Origin: an uncultured beta proteobacterium
GTDB lineage: Bacteria > Pseudomonadota > Gammaproteobacteria > Burkholderiales > Burkholderiaceae_C
Length of the DNA stretch: 64,000 nt
Reading direction: 5' to 3'
NCBI GenBank assembly: GCA_903905735.1
Contig: CAIVHU010000121.1
Location: forward strand, 1-64,000
Numbering within the stretch: position 1 is the stretch's first letter; every line of letters starts with the position of its first letter. Both the position numbers and the translations under genes were made by a program. Shown here piece by piece: positions 63,104-64,000 of the stretch. The notes below the pieces were generated by a model that saw nothing but the letters and a program-made list of their open reading frames with translations, did no database searches and had not been told where the DNA came from.

Positions 63104-64000
63104 ATGCCTACTCCTGCCCGCGCCAAACACCGAGCTTCCGGCAAAAAAACCAAAGCGACCCAACCCGCCGAACCCCGGCTGTCGCGCACGCGCAAGCCGC
63201 CTGAGTTGACGACGGCAGATTGGCAAACGACGCTGCGCCGCCAGTTCGGCAGGGAACAGAGTTTTGGTCTGAAAAACCAGAGCGCCGAGCCGGTGTTTTC
63301 AGACTTTGTCGTCAGCAATCCCGCCAGCCGCACGCACTACCAGGTGGCGATTCGGGGTGCCGACCTGGGGCAAAACTTTTGCACCTGCCCGGACTTTGCC
63401 ACCAACGACCTGGGTACCTGCAAGCACATTGAGTTCACTTTGGGCAAGTTGCAGGCGAAACGCGCTGGCAAGCTGGCGTTGCAGCGCGGTTTTGCGCCGA
63501 CGTTCAGTGAAATCTGGCTCGATTACGCCGGTCAGCGCCGGGTGCGTTTTCGCCCAGGCAGCGACTGCCCGCAGGCATTGCTGGCGCTGGCCCGTGAGGT
63601 GTTTGATGAAGAGGCACAATGGGCACTGCGAGGTGATGGACATGTACGTTTGCAGACCTTGTTGCAAGCCGCGCTGGATTGCGGCCACGCACTGCGCTGC
63701 CAGAATACCGTGTGGCAGTTTGTCGCGCAAAAGCGCGATGCCTTGCAACGCGCCACAGTGCTTACCAAAGCCTACCCCAAGGGCATCCATGACAAAGCGC
63801 TGGGCAAATTGCTCAAAGCACAGCTCTACCCCTACCAGATCGAAGGCGCGCTGTTTGCTGCGCGTGCCGGACGCTGCCTGATTGGCGACGAGATGGGCCT
63901 GGGCAAAACCGTGCAGGCCATTGCCGCGGCCGAGCTATTGGCGCGCTACTTTGGCGCACAAAAGGTGCTGGTGGTGTGCCCCACCTCGCTCAAGCACCAG
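63104..64000 (+). CDS. SWIM zinc-finger + SNF2 family helicase (N-terminal part; truncated by window)
   Basis: SWIM-type NFCTCPDFATNDLGTCKHIEFTLGKL; helicase motif I LIGDEMGLGKTVQAIAAAELLARYFGAQKVLVVCPTSLKHQ at the edge. Confidence 0.88.
   Translation, partial: MPTPARAKHRASGKKTKATQPAEPRLSRTRKPPELTTADWQTTLRRQFGREQSFGLKNQSAEPVFSDFVVSNPASRTHYQVAIRGADLGQNFCTCPDFATNDLGTCKHIEFTLGKLQAKRAGKLALQRGFAPTFSEIWLDYAGQRRVRFRPGSDCPQALLALAREVFDEEAQWALRGDGHVRLQTLLQAALDCGHALRCQNTVWQFVAQKRDALQRATVLTKAYPKGIHDKALGKLLKAQLYPYQIEGALFAARAGRCLIGDEMGLGKTVQAIAAAELLARYFGAQKVLVVCPTSLKHQ

Noticed and set aside
1-64000. CRISPR arrays, tRNA/rRNA genes, IS transposases, prophage
   Set aside because: None recognised by reading; no regularly spaced repeats, no structural phage or transposase proteins in the ORF track.

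Overview
This 64 kb window is GC-rich bacterial chromosome, most likely a Comamonadaceae-type betaproteobacterium (Rhodoferax/Polaromonas-like; inferred from gene content and repeat style, not from a search). It is almost fully coding and mostly housekeeping or metabolic. I saw no rRNA, tRNA, CRISPR array, transposase or prophage. Main blocks, left to right: (1) a minus-strand cobalamin salvage operon behind a B12 riboswitch (riboswitch > btuB > cobB/cbiA > BtuF-like > cobU > btuF > btuC); (2) zapB-like/zapA, hslO, gamma carbonic anhydrase, DUF455, EAL/HDOD, xerD, AEC and MFS transporters, aldo/keto reductase, YqiA-like esterase; (3) a minus-strand dipeptide ABC operon with a dipeptide epimerase, an M14-type hydrolase and a TANGO2/NRDE protein (candidate murein-peptide recycling); (4) queG / tsaE-amiC; (5) a P-loop kinase and an orphan duplicated-permease anion ABC transporter; (6) a fructose-type ABC locus (PfkB kinase, FrcBCA-like, RbsD/FucU, ROK); (7) a DNA glycosylase, two TVP38-family genes (one fused to a MerA-like flavoprotein), a patatin lipoprotein, a YHS lipoprotein, ATP-grasp; (8) an Mla-like MCE lipid transporter; (9) a cytochrome bd operon cydP-A-B-X-ybgE followed by an SQR-like flavoprotein; (10) a Phd/PIN toxin-antitoxin pair, mutL, DUF genes, MATE/SMR efflux, scoAB with a divergent PAS-LuxR regulator, a histone-H1-like DUF2934 protein, and a SWIM-SNF2 helicase truncated by the window end. 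The most unusual signal is a dispersed ~60-bp hairpin-containing repeat (core ATAGCTG..TGCGCTT...ATAAGGGCTAGAGGC). About 13 copies lie in this window. Many sit in frame inside conserved genes (cobU, tsaE, amiC, a DNA glycosylase, a MerA-like flavoprotein, mutL twice), and others form a gene's stop codon or flank its start. This resembles the protein-coding palindromic elements of Rickettsia. A second in-frame palindrome lies in the cobB interdomain linker.
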